Below the pieces are notes generated by a model. That model was not told the origin of the DNA. It searched no databases and saw only the letters and a program-made list of their open reading frames with translations. Positions 8,317 to 17,129 of a stretch of 64,000 nucleotides of DNA are shown piece after piece. This DNA comes from Xanthobacter aminoxidans (GTDB lineage: Bacteria; Pseudomonadota; Alphaproteobacteria; Rhizobiales; Xanthobacteraceae), in NCBI RefSeq assembly GCF_023571765.1, contig NZ_JAMJXC010000018.1, positions 49,722 through 113,721 on the forward strand, read 5' to 3'. The first letter of the stretch is position 1; each line of letters opens with the position of its first letter. A program made the position numbers and the translations under genes.

Positions 8317-9125
8317 ACGCTCCTTTCTCTGCCCCTGTACCTTCTATCGCCACCGCGCTGCCCGCCCTCGACATCCGCCATGTGAGCAAGGCCTTCGTGG
8401 TGGACGGCAAGGCCGTGGAGGTGCTCGCCGATATCTCGCTCTCGGTGGAAGCGGGCAGCTTCGTGAGCATCGTCGGCGCCTCCGGCTGCGGGAAGTCGAC
8501 CCTGCTGCGGCTCATCCTCGGCCTCGATCTCGATTATGCGGGAGACATCCACCTCGATGGCCAGCCGGTCGAGGGGCCGGGGCCGGAGCGCTCCATCGTC
8601 TTTCAGGAACACCGTCTGCTGCCGTGGCTGACGGTGGAGGGCAATGTGGGCGCGGCGCTGCTGCATTCAGGGCTCGACGCGGCGGCGCGGCGGCGGTCGG
8701 TGGCGGAGCATCTGGAGCTGGTGGGGCTGGAGGCCTTCGCCAAGGCCTATCCGGCCCAGCTCTCCGGCGGCATGGCCCAGCGCGTCGCCATCGCGCGGGC
8801 GCTGGCCAACCGCCCCCGCTTCCTCCTGCTGGACGAGCCCCTGGGCGCCCTCGACGCCCTCACCCGTCTGCGCCTGCAGGGCGAGCTGAAGCGCATCGTC
8901 GCCCATGAGGGCGCCACCGCCGTGCTTGTCACCCACGACGTGGACGAGGCCGTTTTCCTCGGCCACCGCATCGTCGTCCTCCACCCCCGTCCCGGCCGCA
9001 TCGCCGCCGTGCTGGAGGTGCCCGAAGAGGCGCGAGCGGATCGCTCCAGCCCCACCTTCGTCGCCCTGCGCGACCGTGTGCTGGAACTGCTCGGCGTCTC
9101 CCTCGGCGAGGGGCGGGCACGGTGA
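8313..9125 (+). CDS. ABC transporter ATP-binding protein, SsuB/TauB type
   Basis: 270-residue ATPase. Walker A GASGCGKSTLLRLI, Q-loop FQEHRLLPWL, signature LSGGMAQRVAIARAL, Walker B FLLLDEPLGALDALTR and H-loop VTHDVDEAVFLG are all intact. FQEHRLLPWLTVEGN is characteristic of the nitrate/sulfonate/bicarbonate branch. Last gene of the TauD-binding protein-permease-permease operon. Its stop is 3 nt from the end of the convergent cytochrome c peroxidase gene, so no terminator hairpin separates them. Confidence 0.95.
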   Translation: MNAPFSAPVPSIATALPALDIRHVSKAFVVDGKAVEVLADISLSVEAGSFVSIVGASGCGKSTLLRLILGLDLDYAGDIHLDGQPVEGPGPERSIVFQEHRLLPWLTVEGNVGAALLHSGLDAAARRRSVAEHLELVGLEAFAKAYPAQLSGGMAQRVAIARALANRPRFLLLDEPLGALDALTRLRLQGELKRIVAHEGATAVLVTHDVDEAVFLGHRIVVLHPRPGRIAAVLEVPEEARADRSSPTFVALRDRVLELLGVSLGEGRAR

Positions 9126-9128
9126 CGA

Positions 9129-10202
9129 TCAGAGGGCGTTGAGAAACGCGACCAGCGCCGCCTTCTCCGCCTCGGTCAGGCCGAGCGGGCGGATATGGGG
9201 TGAGAGGCGGGCGGCGTCCCGGTAGAGGGGACGGGCCGCCTCCTCCGCGTTCCGCGCCCAGACCTCGCCACCGCCGCGATCGTAGAAATTGACCACACCG
9301 GCGAGGGTCGGAAACAGTCCGTTGTGCATATAGGGCTGACTGGCACCGATATGCCGTAGAAACGGGGTCCTGAACCTACCGACATCGTCTCGACTGTCAG
9401 TCGCCTCGAACCGCCCGAGATCCTGCGCCGGCTCGCCGAAGAAGGAGAGCCGCAGATTGTGGAACAGGCCATCGGAAAGCATTGGCCCGAAATGACAATT
9501 CATGCACCGGGCCTTGGTGCGAAAGAGGTGCAGGCCGGCGAGTTCGATGTCGTTCAGGGCGGTGTGATCGCCCTCGATGAAGCGGTCGAACCGGGTGGGG
9601 GTGTCGATAGTATTCAGGTAGGCAACGAGGGCTTCCGCCAGGGCCCGCGCGGTCAGCCCCTCCGCTCCAAAGACCCCCCGGAACTCCCCCTCCAGCTCGG
9701 TCCCGGCGATACGGGCGAGGGCCGAAATAAGGTCCCGTCCCATCTCCGTGGGGTCGCTTAAAGGCGCGAGGACGCGGGCGGAGAGGTCGCTGCCCCGGCC
9801 ATCCCAGTCAAACCGGGAGCGGGTCGCAACCAATTGCAATGAAGGCGGATTTCTCCGTCCCCACGCGCCCCCGATACCACGCCCCACCCGCTCGGGCACG
9901 CTGAATCCATGCGCCGGATCGTGGCAGGAAGCACAAGCGACTTGCCCGTCCTCCGACACCCGGGGGTCGGCGAATAGCTTCGCCCCCAGCACGGCCTTGG
10001 GTCTAGGAGGCTCTGGCAGCGGCGGCACCCCCATCTCCACAAAGGCCACAGCGGCATCGATGTCCGGACGCGGCCATGAGGCCGGCGCTCCGGCATAGGC
10101 AGCCCGCAGCTCCCCGCCCCGTTCTTCCGCCTTGGAAAACCCTGTACTGGCAAGGGTTAGCGCCACCAGCAGCACGGGGCGAAGGGCGCGAGCGGACCTC
10201 AA
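9129..10202 (-). CDS. Di-haem cytochrome c peroxidase family protein
   Basis: Periplasmic electron-transfer enzyme, 357 residues from the preferred TTG start. Two haem c attachment sites: CASCH (residues 90-94) and CMNCH (233-237), the spacing expected for the CcpA/MauG family. The TTG at 10200-10202 overlaps the stop of the upstream gene (TTGA) and gives a clean secretion signal (MRSARALRPVLLVALTLAST); an ATG at 10280 would overlap that gene by 82 nt and spoil the signal. It could reduce peroxide or, as in MauG-like members, oxidise a partner. Cotranscribed with a family-3 solute-binding protein. Confidence 0.9.
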   Translation of the reverse strand: MRSARALRPVLLVALTLASTGFSKAEERGGELRAAYAGAPASWPRPDIDAAVAFVEMGVPPLPEPPRPKAVLGAKLFADPRVSEDGQVACASCHDPAHGFSVPERVGRGIGGAWGRRNPPSLQLVATRSRFDWDGRGSDLSARVLAPLSDPTEMGRDLISALARIAGTELEGEFRGVFGAEGLTARALAEALVAYLNTIDTPTRFDRFIEGDHTALNDIELAGLHLFRTKARCMNCHFGPMLSDGLFHNLRLSFFGEPAQDLGRFEATDSRDDVGRFRTPFLRHIGASQPYMHNGLFPTLAGVVNFYDRGGGEVWARNAEEAARPLYRDAARLSPHIRPLGLTEAEKAALVAFLNAL

Positions 10203-11038
10203 TGGCAGTCCGCCGCCACCTGGTCGCGATAGACTTCGAACGAGACGGTAGACGCCCATTTCTCCCGCCGCTGCCGCCACCGCTCCGGGCTCGTCCCATC
10301 CTTGAGCGCGCCTGCAACCGCCTGAGCCAGATCAGTATTTCCCGGTGAGATGGCGACGACCAGCGACGTCGGCTCCACGGCCGGCAGGGTCGCGGAGAAT
10401 TTCTGCCACGAGAGCTTGGTGAACAAGGGATCGAGCAGCCCCCGGTCGTGGATGGTGGCATCGCACGCGCCGGTTCGCACATTCATGAGCGCAACAGCCG
10501 GTGCCCGCTCGATTTTCACTGTTGCACCGAGGCGTTGGGCGAGGTCGCGGCCATGGCGGTTGGCCTCCGATGCGCAGACCACCCGGCCCTTCAAGTCGGC
10601 CCAGGACGCGAGCGGACGGTCCGAGCGCATGGCGATGCTCAGGCCGGATTCAAAACCCGTCTCGACAATCCGGGCGCGCTGTCTCAGCCCATCTCCAGCT
10701 CCGGCGCGGGCCACCACGAGATCGACATCGCCGCCGGCAAGCGCCTGCACGGCATCATCCGGCGCCACGAGGACGAGTTCCGGACGGACACCCATTCCCC
10801 GTGCGATCTCGGCCGCAAGGTCCAGATCGAATCCTTCCTCGGCATAGAGACGCATGTCCGGCGTCTCCGGAGGCGGCAGCCAGCCGACGCCGATGCGCAG
10901 CGTCCCGCCCACCCGGTTGTTCGCGTGGGCACCGGCGCCCCGCGGCGCAAGAAGGAGCAAGGCGGCGGCCAGCGCGCCGGCCATCGCCGCCACGAATATT
11001 GCCACGAGGAATAGAGGAGGCCGGTAGAGCCGGGCCAT
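10199..11038 (-). CDS. Periplasmic solute-binding protein, family 3 (SBP_bac_3)
   Basis: 279 residues. N-terminal membrane anchor or signal (FLVAIFVAAMAGALAAALLL) precedes a family-3 fold: strand GTLRIGVGWLPPPE, EEGFDLDLAAEIARGMG, AGGDVDLVVARAGAG and a hinge near LASWADLKGRVVCASE. No permease or ATPase is adjacent; the only coupled gene is the di-haem peroxidase downstream. Such orphan family-3 proteins also occur as accessory factors beside periplasmic quinoprotein/cytochrome systems (MoxJ-like), so it may serve redox-enzyme maturation rather than transport. Start at 11038 chosen because it places the hydrophobic signal near the N-terminus; ATG 11113 is possible. Confidence 0.75.
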   Translation of the reverse strand: MARLYRPPLFLVAIFVAAMAGALAAALLLLAPRGAGAHANNRVGGTLRIGVGWLPPPETPDMRLYAEEGFDLDLAAEIARGMGVRPELVLVAPDDAVQALAGGDVDLVVARAGAGDGLRQRARIVETGFESGLSIAMRSDRPLASWADLKGRVVCASEANRHGRDLAQRLGATVKIERAPAVALMNVRTGACDATIHDRGLLDPLFTKLSWQKFSATLPAVEPTSLVVAISPGNTDLAQAVAGALKDGTSPERWRQRREKWASTVSFEVYRDQVAADCH

Positions 11039-11115
11039 TGGCGTGGCAATCCCTTGAAATGATTGGATCGAGGGGGAGCGGAGTGCGGACGGCGCCCTCT
11101 GCGGGCAAAACATCG

Positions 11116-11151
11116 CTTGATATTTTCTATAAAATCACTCGATTATATCAA
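11116..11151. promoter_or_regulatory. Divergent promoter/operator with TTGATAT inverted repeat
   Basis: TTGATAT (11117-11123) and ATATCAA (11145-11151) form an inverted repeat in an AT-rich patch between the minus-strand binding protein and the plus-strand ABC operon. TTGATA followed 18 nt later by GATTAT could be the -35/-10 pair for the plus operon, and the symmetric TTGATA could serve the minus operon. The left arm extended, CTTGATATTTTC, is identical to 12 bases of the palindrome at 4095-4109. Confidence 0.45.
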
Positions 11152-11212
11152 AATTGCAAGCGGTGCCCGTGATCGGCGCCCTGCCCCGCTCACCATCCTT
11201 CGGGAGAGATCC

Positions 11213-12316
11213 ATGCCCCGCCTATCCCTGCCGACATCCCGAACCGGCCGCGCCCTCGCCTTCTCCGTGCTTGCCGCTTCCGCCCTTCTGGCAACCTCGC
11301 TCTCCGGCGGCAGCCCGGCCGCCCGTGCCGACGAGCCGCTGACCGCCATCAACCTGCAGCTGACGCCCTGGACGGTGATCGCGCAGGAGAAGGGCATCTT
11401 CAAAGACGAATTTGACCGGATCGGCGTCAAGAAGGTGAACCTCATTGCCTCCGGCGGCGCCGACCTCGTGGGGGCCGAATCCGCGGCAGTGAATAACGGC
11501 GCCATCGCCATCGCCCAGCGCATGATCTATCCGGCCACCGTGCACCGCGCGAACGGCCTCGACGGCGTGGTCATCTGGGCGTCCGAGCCCTCCAACCGCT
11601 ATCGCGCGCCCATCCTTGCCCGTGCAGACAATGACAAGATCAACTCGGTGGCCGATCTCGACGGCAAGAAGTTCGGATCGAGCCGCATCTCCTGCTACTG
11701 GTCCTCGCCGTTCGAGATGACGACCAAGGCTGGCCTGCCGTTCGACTCCCGAGATAAGCAGGGCCGGATCCGCTACACGTCCATCGACAATTCGGCTGTC
11801 GCCATCACATCCGTCCTCACCGGCGCAACGGACGCGACCACGGCGCATCTGGCTGCCGGGGCCTTCGCTGGAGCCTGGCTCTCCGGCAAGCTGAAGGTCA
11901 TCGGCCGCTCGCCCGACGACGGCGTGTATGTGAACAATGCCGGCCGCGTCACCTACTTCGCCCGGCGCGATTTCGTGAACAAGTATCCACAGGTGGTCAA
12001 AGCCTTCCTCGCCGCGCGCGAACGCACCCGCGAGTGGACCTATGACCATGTGGACGAGGCGGCCCAGATCGTCGCCGATAAGACCCGCGTGCCCGTCGAA
12101 GTCGCGAAGTTTCAGATCAGCCATGCGGGCGAATGGGAATTCATGGCCGGCGAGCCCAATGCCGACCGCGCCCGCAACGCCATCAAGACGTTCCAGGCTT
12201 GGTACGTGGCCAATGGCGACGACATTCTCGCCGAACGCAGCCTCACCGAGGCACAGATCGACGCCTTCATCGACGGGCGCTTCTTCGCCGGCGGCGAATA
12301 CTCGATCTACAACTGA
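11213..12316 (+). CDS. ABC transporter solute-binding protein, NitT/TauT family
   Basis: 367-residue periplasmic protein with a signal peptide ending near residue 40 (SPAARADEP). The mature start LTAINLQLTPWTVIAQEKGIF is typical of NMT1/SsuA-like binding proteins, and DLDGKKFGSSRISCYWSSPF marks the first hinge. Start chosen at the ATG behind CGGGAGAGA; an upstream in-frame ATG at 11063 would read through the promoter patch. First gene of an operon with a permease, an ATPase and a TPR protein. Confidence 0.88.
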   Translation: MPRLSLPTSRTGRALAFSVLAASALLATSLSGGSPAARADEPLTAINLQLTPWTVIAQEKGIFKDEFDRIGVKKVNLIASGGADLVGAESAAVNNGAIAIAQRMIYPATVHRANGLDGVVIWASEPSNRYRAPILARADNDKINSVADLDGKKFGSSRISCYWSSPFEMTTKAGLPFDSRDKQGRIRYTSIDNSAVAITSVLTGATDATTAHLAAGAFAGAWLSGKLKVIGRSPDDGVYVNNAGRVTYFARRDFVNKYPQVVKAFLAARERTREWTYDHVDEAAQIVADKTRVPVEVAKFQISHAGEWEFMAGEPNADRARNAIKTFQAWYVANGDDILAERSLTEAQIDAFIDGRFFAGGEYSIYN

Positions 12317-12337
12317 TCGGATCCGGCCTGAACTCAA

Positions 12338-12360
12338 CCGCCGGGACGAAATCCCGGCGG
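12338..12360 (+). promoter_or_regulatory. Stem-loop in the binding protein-permease gap
   Basis: Perfect 9-bp hairpin CCGCCGGGA/TCCCGGCGG with loop CGAAA and no T-run after it. This position, right after a binding-protein gene, is where mRNA-stabilising hairpins commonly raise the level of the binding protein above the membrane subunits. Confidence 0.55.
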
Positions 12361-12402
12361 CGACGTCCTTAATTCCTCTCGTTTCCAGCCGGATGCCTCA
12401 GC

Positions 12403-13254
12403 ATGTCCAACACATCCGACACCATCGAGGCCGCGGCGGTCGAAGCGGCCACCGTGGACCTGCCGGCGCACGCCGAAGCTACCGGTCGGCGTGGGCTTCA
12501 GTTGCCCAACCTCACCGGCTTCATTCTGCCTTTCATCATCCTGGTCCTGTGGCAGGCCGCGGCGACCTACAAATGGATCGATCCGGTCTTTCTGCCCGCC
12601 CCCCTGACGGTGATGACGGCATTCTGGAAGATGCTGACCAAGCAGAAGCTGGCTTTCGACTTCCTCGCCTCCATCAACATCGTCGGGCAGGCCTTCATCT
12701 ATGGATCGGCCGCCGCGCTCCTGCTCGGCATCGCCGCCGGGCTGTCGCGCAAGGTCGAGGAATTCTTCGGCCCCACCTTCGATACGATCCGCCATATCCC
12801 GGGCATTGCCTGGCTGCCGCTCATCGTGCTCTGGCTCGGCATCGGCGCGCCGGCGAAGATCCTGGTCATTGCCAAGTCCGTCTTCTTCCCTGTGTTCCTC
12901 AATACGCTGCAGGGCATCCGCAACGTGGAGAAGAACTATATCGAACTCGCCAAGGTGCTCACGCTCACCCGTTGGCAGCTTATCCGCAAGGTCATCCTGC
13001 CTGCCGCCATGCCATCCATCATGGTGTCGCTGCGCTATGCGGCGGGCCTCGCCTGGGCGCTCGTTGTGGTGGCGGAGGGGCTTTCCGGCCTTGAGGGCCT
13101 CGGCTTCCTCATCTTCCGCGCCCAGGGCCTGCTGCTCACCGACCAATTGCTCGTCTGCATGGTCATCATCGGCCTCGTGGGCTTCGCCATCGACCGCTCC
13201 ATGTTCCTCGCGCAGAAGCGCGTGCTGAAGTGGAAGCAGGGCTACGACGGCTGA
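12403..13254 (+). CDS. ABC transporter permease, SsuC/TauC type
   Basis: 283-residue inner-membrane subunit. A polar 40-residue N-terminus is followed by hydrophobic segments such as LTGFILPFIILVLWQAAA and LLVCMVIIGLVGFAI. The EAA loop is YIELAKVLTLTRWQLIRKVI. The ribosome site is weak (GGATG, about 10 nt upstream). It lies between the binding protein and the ATPase of the same importer and should form a homodimeric channel. Confidence 0.92.
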   Translation: MSNTSDTIEAAAVEAATVDLPAHAEATGRRGLQLPNLTGFILPFIILVLWQAAATYKWIDPVFLPAPLTVMTAFWKMLTKQKLAFDFLASINIVGQAFIYGSAAALLLGIAAGLSRKVEEFFGPTFDTIRHIPGIAWLPLIVLWLGIGAPAKILVIAKSVFFPVFLNTLQGIRNVEKNYIELAKVLTLTRWQLIRKVILPAAMPSIMVSLRYAAGLAWALVVVAEGLSGLEGLGFLIFRAQGLLLTDQLLVCMVIIGLVGFAIDRSMFLAQKRVLKWKQGYDG

Positions 13255-13274
13255 GCCGGACGAAAGGAAAAACC

Positions 13275-14060
13275 ATGGCCACGCCAGGACACCTCACCAT
13301 CCGCAACGTCTCCAAGACCTATTCCCTCCCCGGTCGCCCGCTGGTGAACGTGCTCTCGCGCGTGAACCTAGACGTGGAGCCCGGCGCCTTCGTCACCATT
13401 GTCGGCCCGTCAGGCTGCGGCAAATCGACTCTGCTGCGGCTCATCATCGGCCTCGATGATGACTACAAAGGCGAGATCGAGCTGAACGATAAGCGCATCG
13501 TCGGCACCGCGCTCAGCCGTGGCATCGTCTTCCAGGATCATCGACTGCTGCCGTGGCTGACGCTGGAACAGAATATCGGCCTGAGCCTAGAGAATTCCGG
13601 CTGGACGCGGGCGGAGAAGGACCTCGCGGTGCGCGAGCATATCGCGCTGGTGAGTCTCTCCGGGTTCGAGAAGGCCTATCCGCATGAGCTTTCGGGCGGC
13701 ATGGCGCAGCGCGCCGCCATCGCCCGCGGTCTCGCCAGCCGCCCGGAAATCCTGCTGCTGGACGAGCCGCTGGGGGCCCTCGACGCGCTCACCCGTATCC
13801 ATCTGCAGGACGAGATCCAGCGCATCTGGGAGGTAGAGGGTGTCACGATGATCCTCGTCACCCACGATGTGGAAGAGGCCATCTTCCTCAGCAACAAGGT
13901 GGTGGTGATGGCCGCCAAGCCCGGACGCATCGTCGAGACGCTGGACATCGACCTTCCCTTCCCGCGTGACCGCGCGGCCCCGGCATTCGTGGCCCTCAAG
14001 CGGCGCATCCTCACCGCCATGGGAGAGGATGGCGGCAAGCCCACCGCCCGCGCAGCATGA
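13275..14060 (+). CDS. ABC transporter ATP-binding protein, SsuB/TauB type
   Basis: 261-residue ATPase. Walker A GPSGCGKSTLLRLI, Q-loop FQDHRLLPWL, signature LSGGMAQRAAIARGL, Walker B LLLDEPLGALDALTR and H-loop VTHDVEEAIFL are intact. Start set at the ATG after AAAGGAAA; an earlier ATG (13230) lies inside the permease gene. The stop overlaps the ATG of the TPR gene (ATGA). Confidence 0.95.
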   Translation: MATPGHLTIRNVSKTYSLPGRPLVNVLSRVNLDVEPGAFVTIVGPSGCGKSTLLRLIIGLDDDYKGEIELNDKRIVGTALSRGIVFQDHRLLPWLTLEQNIGLSLENSGWTRAEKDLAVREHIALVSLSGFEKAYPHELSGGMAQRAAIARGLASRPEILLLDEPLGALDALTRIHLQDEIQRIWEVEGVTMILVTHDVEEAIFLSNKVVVMAAKPGRIVETLDIDLPFPRDRAAPAFVALKRRILTAMGEDGGKPTARAA

Positions 14061-14515
14061 AGACCGGCATCATTCAAGTCGCGGCCCTGCTGGCGCTGGC
14101 GATCCTAGCGGCTTCGGGCCCGACGCGGGCCATGGACACTGCGCCCTCAACGGATCTGCCGGACCTCTCGGAGAGCCGCGCCGCGCTCTATGCGGGCGAC
14201 TACGAGCGGGCGCTGGCTTTGCTCGAACCGCTCACTGCCACGGTGCGCCACGCCGACCTCTACAACCTGCTCGGGTTCGCCAACCGCAATCTCAAGCGCT
14301 ACGACGCAGCAGCGCGCTGGTACAAGGAGGCCCTGTTCTACGATCCGGTGCACCGTCCGGCGATCGAGTATCAGGGGGAGCTGTTCATCGCAATCGGCGA
14401 CTTCAAGGGCGCCGAAAAGAACCTCGAACTCCTGCGCCTTCTGTGCTTCCCATCGGGCTGCGAGGAGCATGAGAAGCTTCGCAAGGCCCTCGTTGCTGCC
14501 GGACGCAATTCCTGA
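14057..14515 (+). CDS. Small secreted tetratricopeptide-repeat protein
   Basis: 152 residues: signal peptide (IIQVAALLALAILAASG) with cleavage near residue 25, then two to three TPR-like helical pairs; LYNLLGFANRNLKRYDAAAR and YKEALFYDPVHRPAIEYQGE carry the TPR pattern of small and aromatic residues. Two cysteines near the C-terminus (LLCFPSGCEEH) could form a disulfide. Translationally coupled to the ATPase gene, which is unusual: SsuABC-type operons rarely carry a periplasmic TPR subunit. A docking or scaffold role for the importer or a partner enzyme is possible but unproven. Confidence 0.8.
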   Translation: MKTGIIQVAALLALAILAASGPTRAMDTAPSTDLPDLSESRAALYAGDYERALALLEPLTATVRHADLYNLLGFANRNLKRYDAAARWYKEALFYDPVHRPAIEYQGELFIAIGDFKGAEKNLELLRLLCFPSGCEEHEKLRKALVAAGRNS

Positions 14516-14525
14516 GAGACTTCGA

Positions 14526-15857
14526 TCAGGCGTCCAGGAAAAAGCGATTGGGCGGGCGCGGCAGGCCGAGGTGCTCGCGCAGGGTGGTGCCTTCGTATTC
14601 CCGACGGAAGATGCCGCGCCGCTGCAACTCCGGCACCACTTTGTCCACGAAGGCATCGAGACCCTCGGGCACGAACGGGAACATGACGTTGAACCCGTCC
14701 GAGCCCTCGGTGACGAGCCATTCCTCCATGGCATCCGCGATGGTCCGCGGCGTTCCCACGAAGGAGAGCCCGCCATAGCCGCCGAGCCGCTGCGCCAGCT
14801 GGCGCACAGTGAGATTTTCCGCCCGCGCCAAGGCAATCGCCCGCTCGCGCCCGCTCTTGCTGGCATTGGTGGGCGGGATTTCGGGCAACGGCCCATCCGG
14901 GTCGAAGCTTGAAGCGTCCACGCCAAGCGCGATGGAGAGGGCGGCAATGGCGCTTGCCTCGTGCACCAGGCCGTCGAGGCGGGCACGCGTCTCGCGCGCC
15001 TCATCGAGGCTGTCGCCCACCACGACCAGCGCGCCGGGAAGGATCTTGAGATGGTCGCGGCTGCGGCCGGCCTTCTCCACACGCGCCTTCACGTCCGTAT
15101 AGAAGGCCCGGCCAGCCTCGATGGAATTGACCGCGGTGAACACCACCTCCGCCGTTTCCGCCGCCAGTTGCCGCCCGTCATCGGATGCGCCAGCCTGGAC
15201 GATCACCGGCCAGCCCTGCACCGGGCGGGCGATGTTGAGGGGTCCGCGCACGGAAAAATGCTCGCCCTTGTGGTCGAGCACATGCATCCGCTCCGGATCG
15301 AAATAGAGCCCTGAGGCCGTGTCCCGCACGAAGGCATCGTCGGCGAAGCTGTCCCACAGGCCGGTCACGACCTCGTAGAACTCGCGGGCCCGGCGATAGC
15401 GGGCCGCGTGCTCCATCTGCTCGTCCTGCCCGAAATTGAGCGCGGCATCGGGATTGGAGGTGGTGACGATGTTCCACCCCGCCCGGCCACCGGAGATATG
15501 GTCCAGCGAGGCGAAGCGACGGGCGATGTGAAACGGCGCATCGAATGTGGTGGAGGCGGTACCCACGAGGCCGATGCGCTCCGTCGCCCCCGCGAGGGCG
15601 GAAAGCAAGGTGAAGGGCTCGAAGGATGTGACCGTGTGGCTGCGCTTCAATGCCTCGATGGGCATGTTGAGCACGGCGAGGTGATCCGCCATGAAGAAGG
15701 CGTCGAACTTGCCGTCCTCCAGCTTGCGGATGAACCGGCGCAGGTGGGCGATGTTGAAGTTGGCATCGGGGAAGGCGCCCGGATAGCGCCAGGCACCCGT
15801 ATGGATGCTGACGGGGCGCATGAAAGCCCCGAGGTGCAGGTGGCGCTGTGCGGGCAT
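14526..15857 (-). CDS. LLM-class flavin-dependent monooxygenase, NtaA/SnaA/DszA (SsuD-like) family
   Basis: 443-residue enzyme of the FMNH2-dependent luciferase-like superfamily, which cleaves C-S or C-N bonds or inserts oxygen next to sulfur. Signature segments are THTGAWRYPG-like HTGAWRYPGAFPDANFN at the N-terminus, EPFTLLSALAGATERIGLVGT in the flavin region, SGGRAGWNIVTTSNPDAALNFG and PVIVQAGASDDGRQLAAETAE, all typical of NtaA/DszA proteins. The start at 15857 gives the family N-terminus; the upstream 49 residues of open frame do not look like protein. Cotranscribed with an SsuA-like binding protein 43 nt upstream. A separate flavin reductase would be needed and is not found in the window. 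Organosulfur substrate inferred. Confidence 0.92.
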   Translation of the reverse strand: MPAQRHLHLGAFMRPVSIHTGAWRYPGAFPDANFNIAHLRRFIRKLEDGKFDAFFMADHLAVLNMPIEALKRSHTVTSFEPFTLLSALAGATERIGLVGTASTTFDAPFHIARRFASLDHISGGRAGWNIVTTSNPDAALNFGQDEQMEHAARYRRAREFYEVVTGLWDSFADDAFVRDTASGLYFDPERMHVLDHKGEHFSVRGPLNIARPVQGWPVIVQAGASDDGRQLAAETAEVVFTAVNSIEAGRAFYTDVKARVEKAGRSRDHLKILPGALVVVGDSLDEARETRARLDGLVHEASAIAALSIALGVDASSFDPDGPLPEIPPTNASKSGRERAIALARAENLTVRQLAQRLGGYGGLSFVGTPRTIADAMEEWLVTEGSDGFNVMFPFVPEGLDAFVDKVVPELQRRGIFRREYEGTTLREHLGLPRPPNRFFLDA

Positions 15858-15900
15858 CAGGTCTCTCGATAGGGACGGGGCAGACGCGGCGCGCGCCCGA

Positions 15901-16914
15901 TCAGGGAGTGGCCGGCTTCCAGATAGCGGCGTCGGAGGCGTCGACCTTCTTCGGCAGGACGCCCTCGGCGAAGAAGACATCGGCAATCTTCTGCTGCTCG
16001 GCAAGGCCGGCCGGCGTCACCGCGCCCACCTTGTAGGAGCGACGGGCGTTGGCTTTTTCCACCGTCGGCGCGTCGATGCCCCAGAGGCCCGCGAGGATTT
16101 CGGCGGCGGGTCCGGGATTGGCCTTCACCCATTCGCCGGTGGCTTTCAGGCGCTCGAACAGCACGTCGAGCACCTTGCCGCCTCGCTTCGAGAAATCCTC
16201 GGTGGTTAGATAATAGCGCTTGTAGCTGGCAAGGCCGGTGCCATCCGCGAGCACCCGCGCGCCCGACTGGTTCTGCGTGCTGGCGAGGAAGGGGTCCCAC
16301 GCCACCCAGGCGTCCAGATTGCCGCTGACGAAGGCAGCGCGGGCGTCGGCGGGGGTGAGATAGGCGGGGGTGACGTCGCGGATGGAGAGTCCCGCCTTGG
16401 CCAGCGCTACGAGCAGCAGATAGTGGCTGCCCGCGCCCTTGGTAACGCCGACCTTCTTGCCCTTCAACTGCTCCACCGTGGTAATGGGCGAGTTGGCCGG
16501 GACGAGGATCGCCTGGGCCGAGGGCGAGGGCGCCTCCTCCGCCACGTAGACTAGCTTTGCGCCCGCGGCCTGGGCGAAGACGGGCACGGTATCGGCCACG
16601 TCCGCGGAAAAATCGATGGCGCCGACATTCATCGCCTCGAGCAACGGCAGGCCGCTGGTGAATTCGTGCCACGTCACCTCGACGCCCAACGGCTCAAGCG
16701 CCTTCTCCAGCGTGCCATTGGTCTTCAGCACGGTGATGAGAGTGGACGAGCGCTGGTAGCCGATGCGCACCTTGGTCGGCGCGTCAGCCGCCGCGGCAGC
16801 GGTCGCCAGCGCCAGGGTCAGGGCGAGGCCGGCAGCGAGGGGCCAGGAAGCGCGGAAGAGACGAGCAATCCGAAGGCCACGAAACAGGAAAAAGCGAGCA
16901 AGAGACACGTTCAT
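15901..16914 (-). CDS. Aliphatic sulfonate ABC transporter solute-binding protein, SsuA type (orphan)
   Basis: 337 residues with a long basic signal (RLFRASWPLAAGLALTLALA) cleaved near ATAAAAADAP. The mature part matches SsuA closely: KVRIGYQRSSTLITVLKTNG, VEVTWHEFTSGLPLLEAMNVG, VGAIDFSADVADTVPVFAQAAG and DAWVAWDPFLA. No permease or ATPase follows; it is paired only with the flavin monooxygenase. It may share the membrane subunits of a neighbouring importer. ATG 16944 is an alternative start with no better ribosome site. A 215-nt AT-rich gap (16915-17129) separates it from the divergent cysteine-dioxygenase-like gene and must hold both promoters. Confidence 0.9.
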   Translation of the reverse strand: MNVSLARFFLFRGLRIARLFRASWPLAAGLALTLALATAAAAADAPTKVRIGYQRSSTLITVLKTNGTLEKALEPLGVEVTWHEFTSGLPLLEAMNVGAIDFSADVADTVPVFAQAAGAKLVYVAEEAPSPSAQAILVPANSPITTVEQLKGKKVGVTKGAGSHYLLLVALAKAGLSIRDVTPAYLTPADARAAFVSGNLDAWVAWDPFLASTQNQSGARVLADGTGLASYKRYYLTTEDFSKRGGKVLDVLFERLKATGEWVKANPGPAAEILAGLWGIDAPTVEKANARRSYKVGAVTPAGLAEQQKIADVFFAEGVLPKKVDASDAAIWKPATP

Positions 16915-17129
16915 CACCTCAATGGGGAGACCGGCGGCTGGCATGAGAAAGACGGGAGAAGGGCGGCCCGACCGCGGGACGGCGACCGTTATCGACGAGG
17001 CAATGTCTATATTATCAATCGATCTTGTGTAAAGATGACTCGTGACGCCCTATACCCCCGGCATGCGCACGCAGACCGGCGGGCTGCGCCGCTCCACCGC
17101 TCTTCCAAAGCCACCAGACGGTCCTCCTC

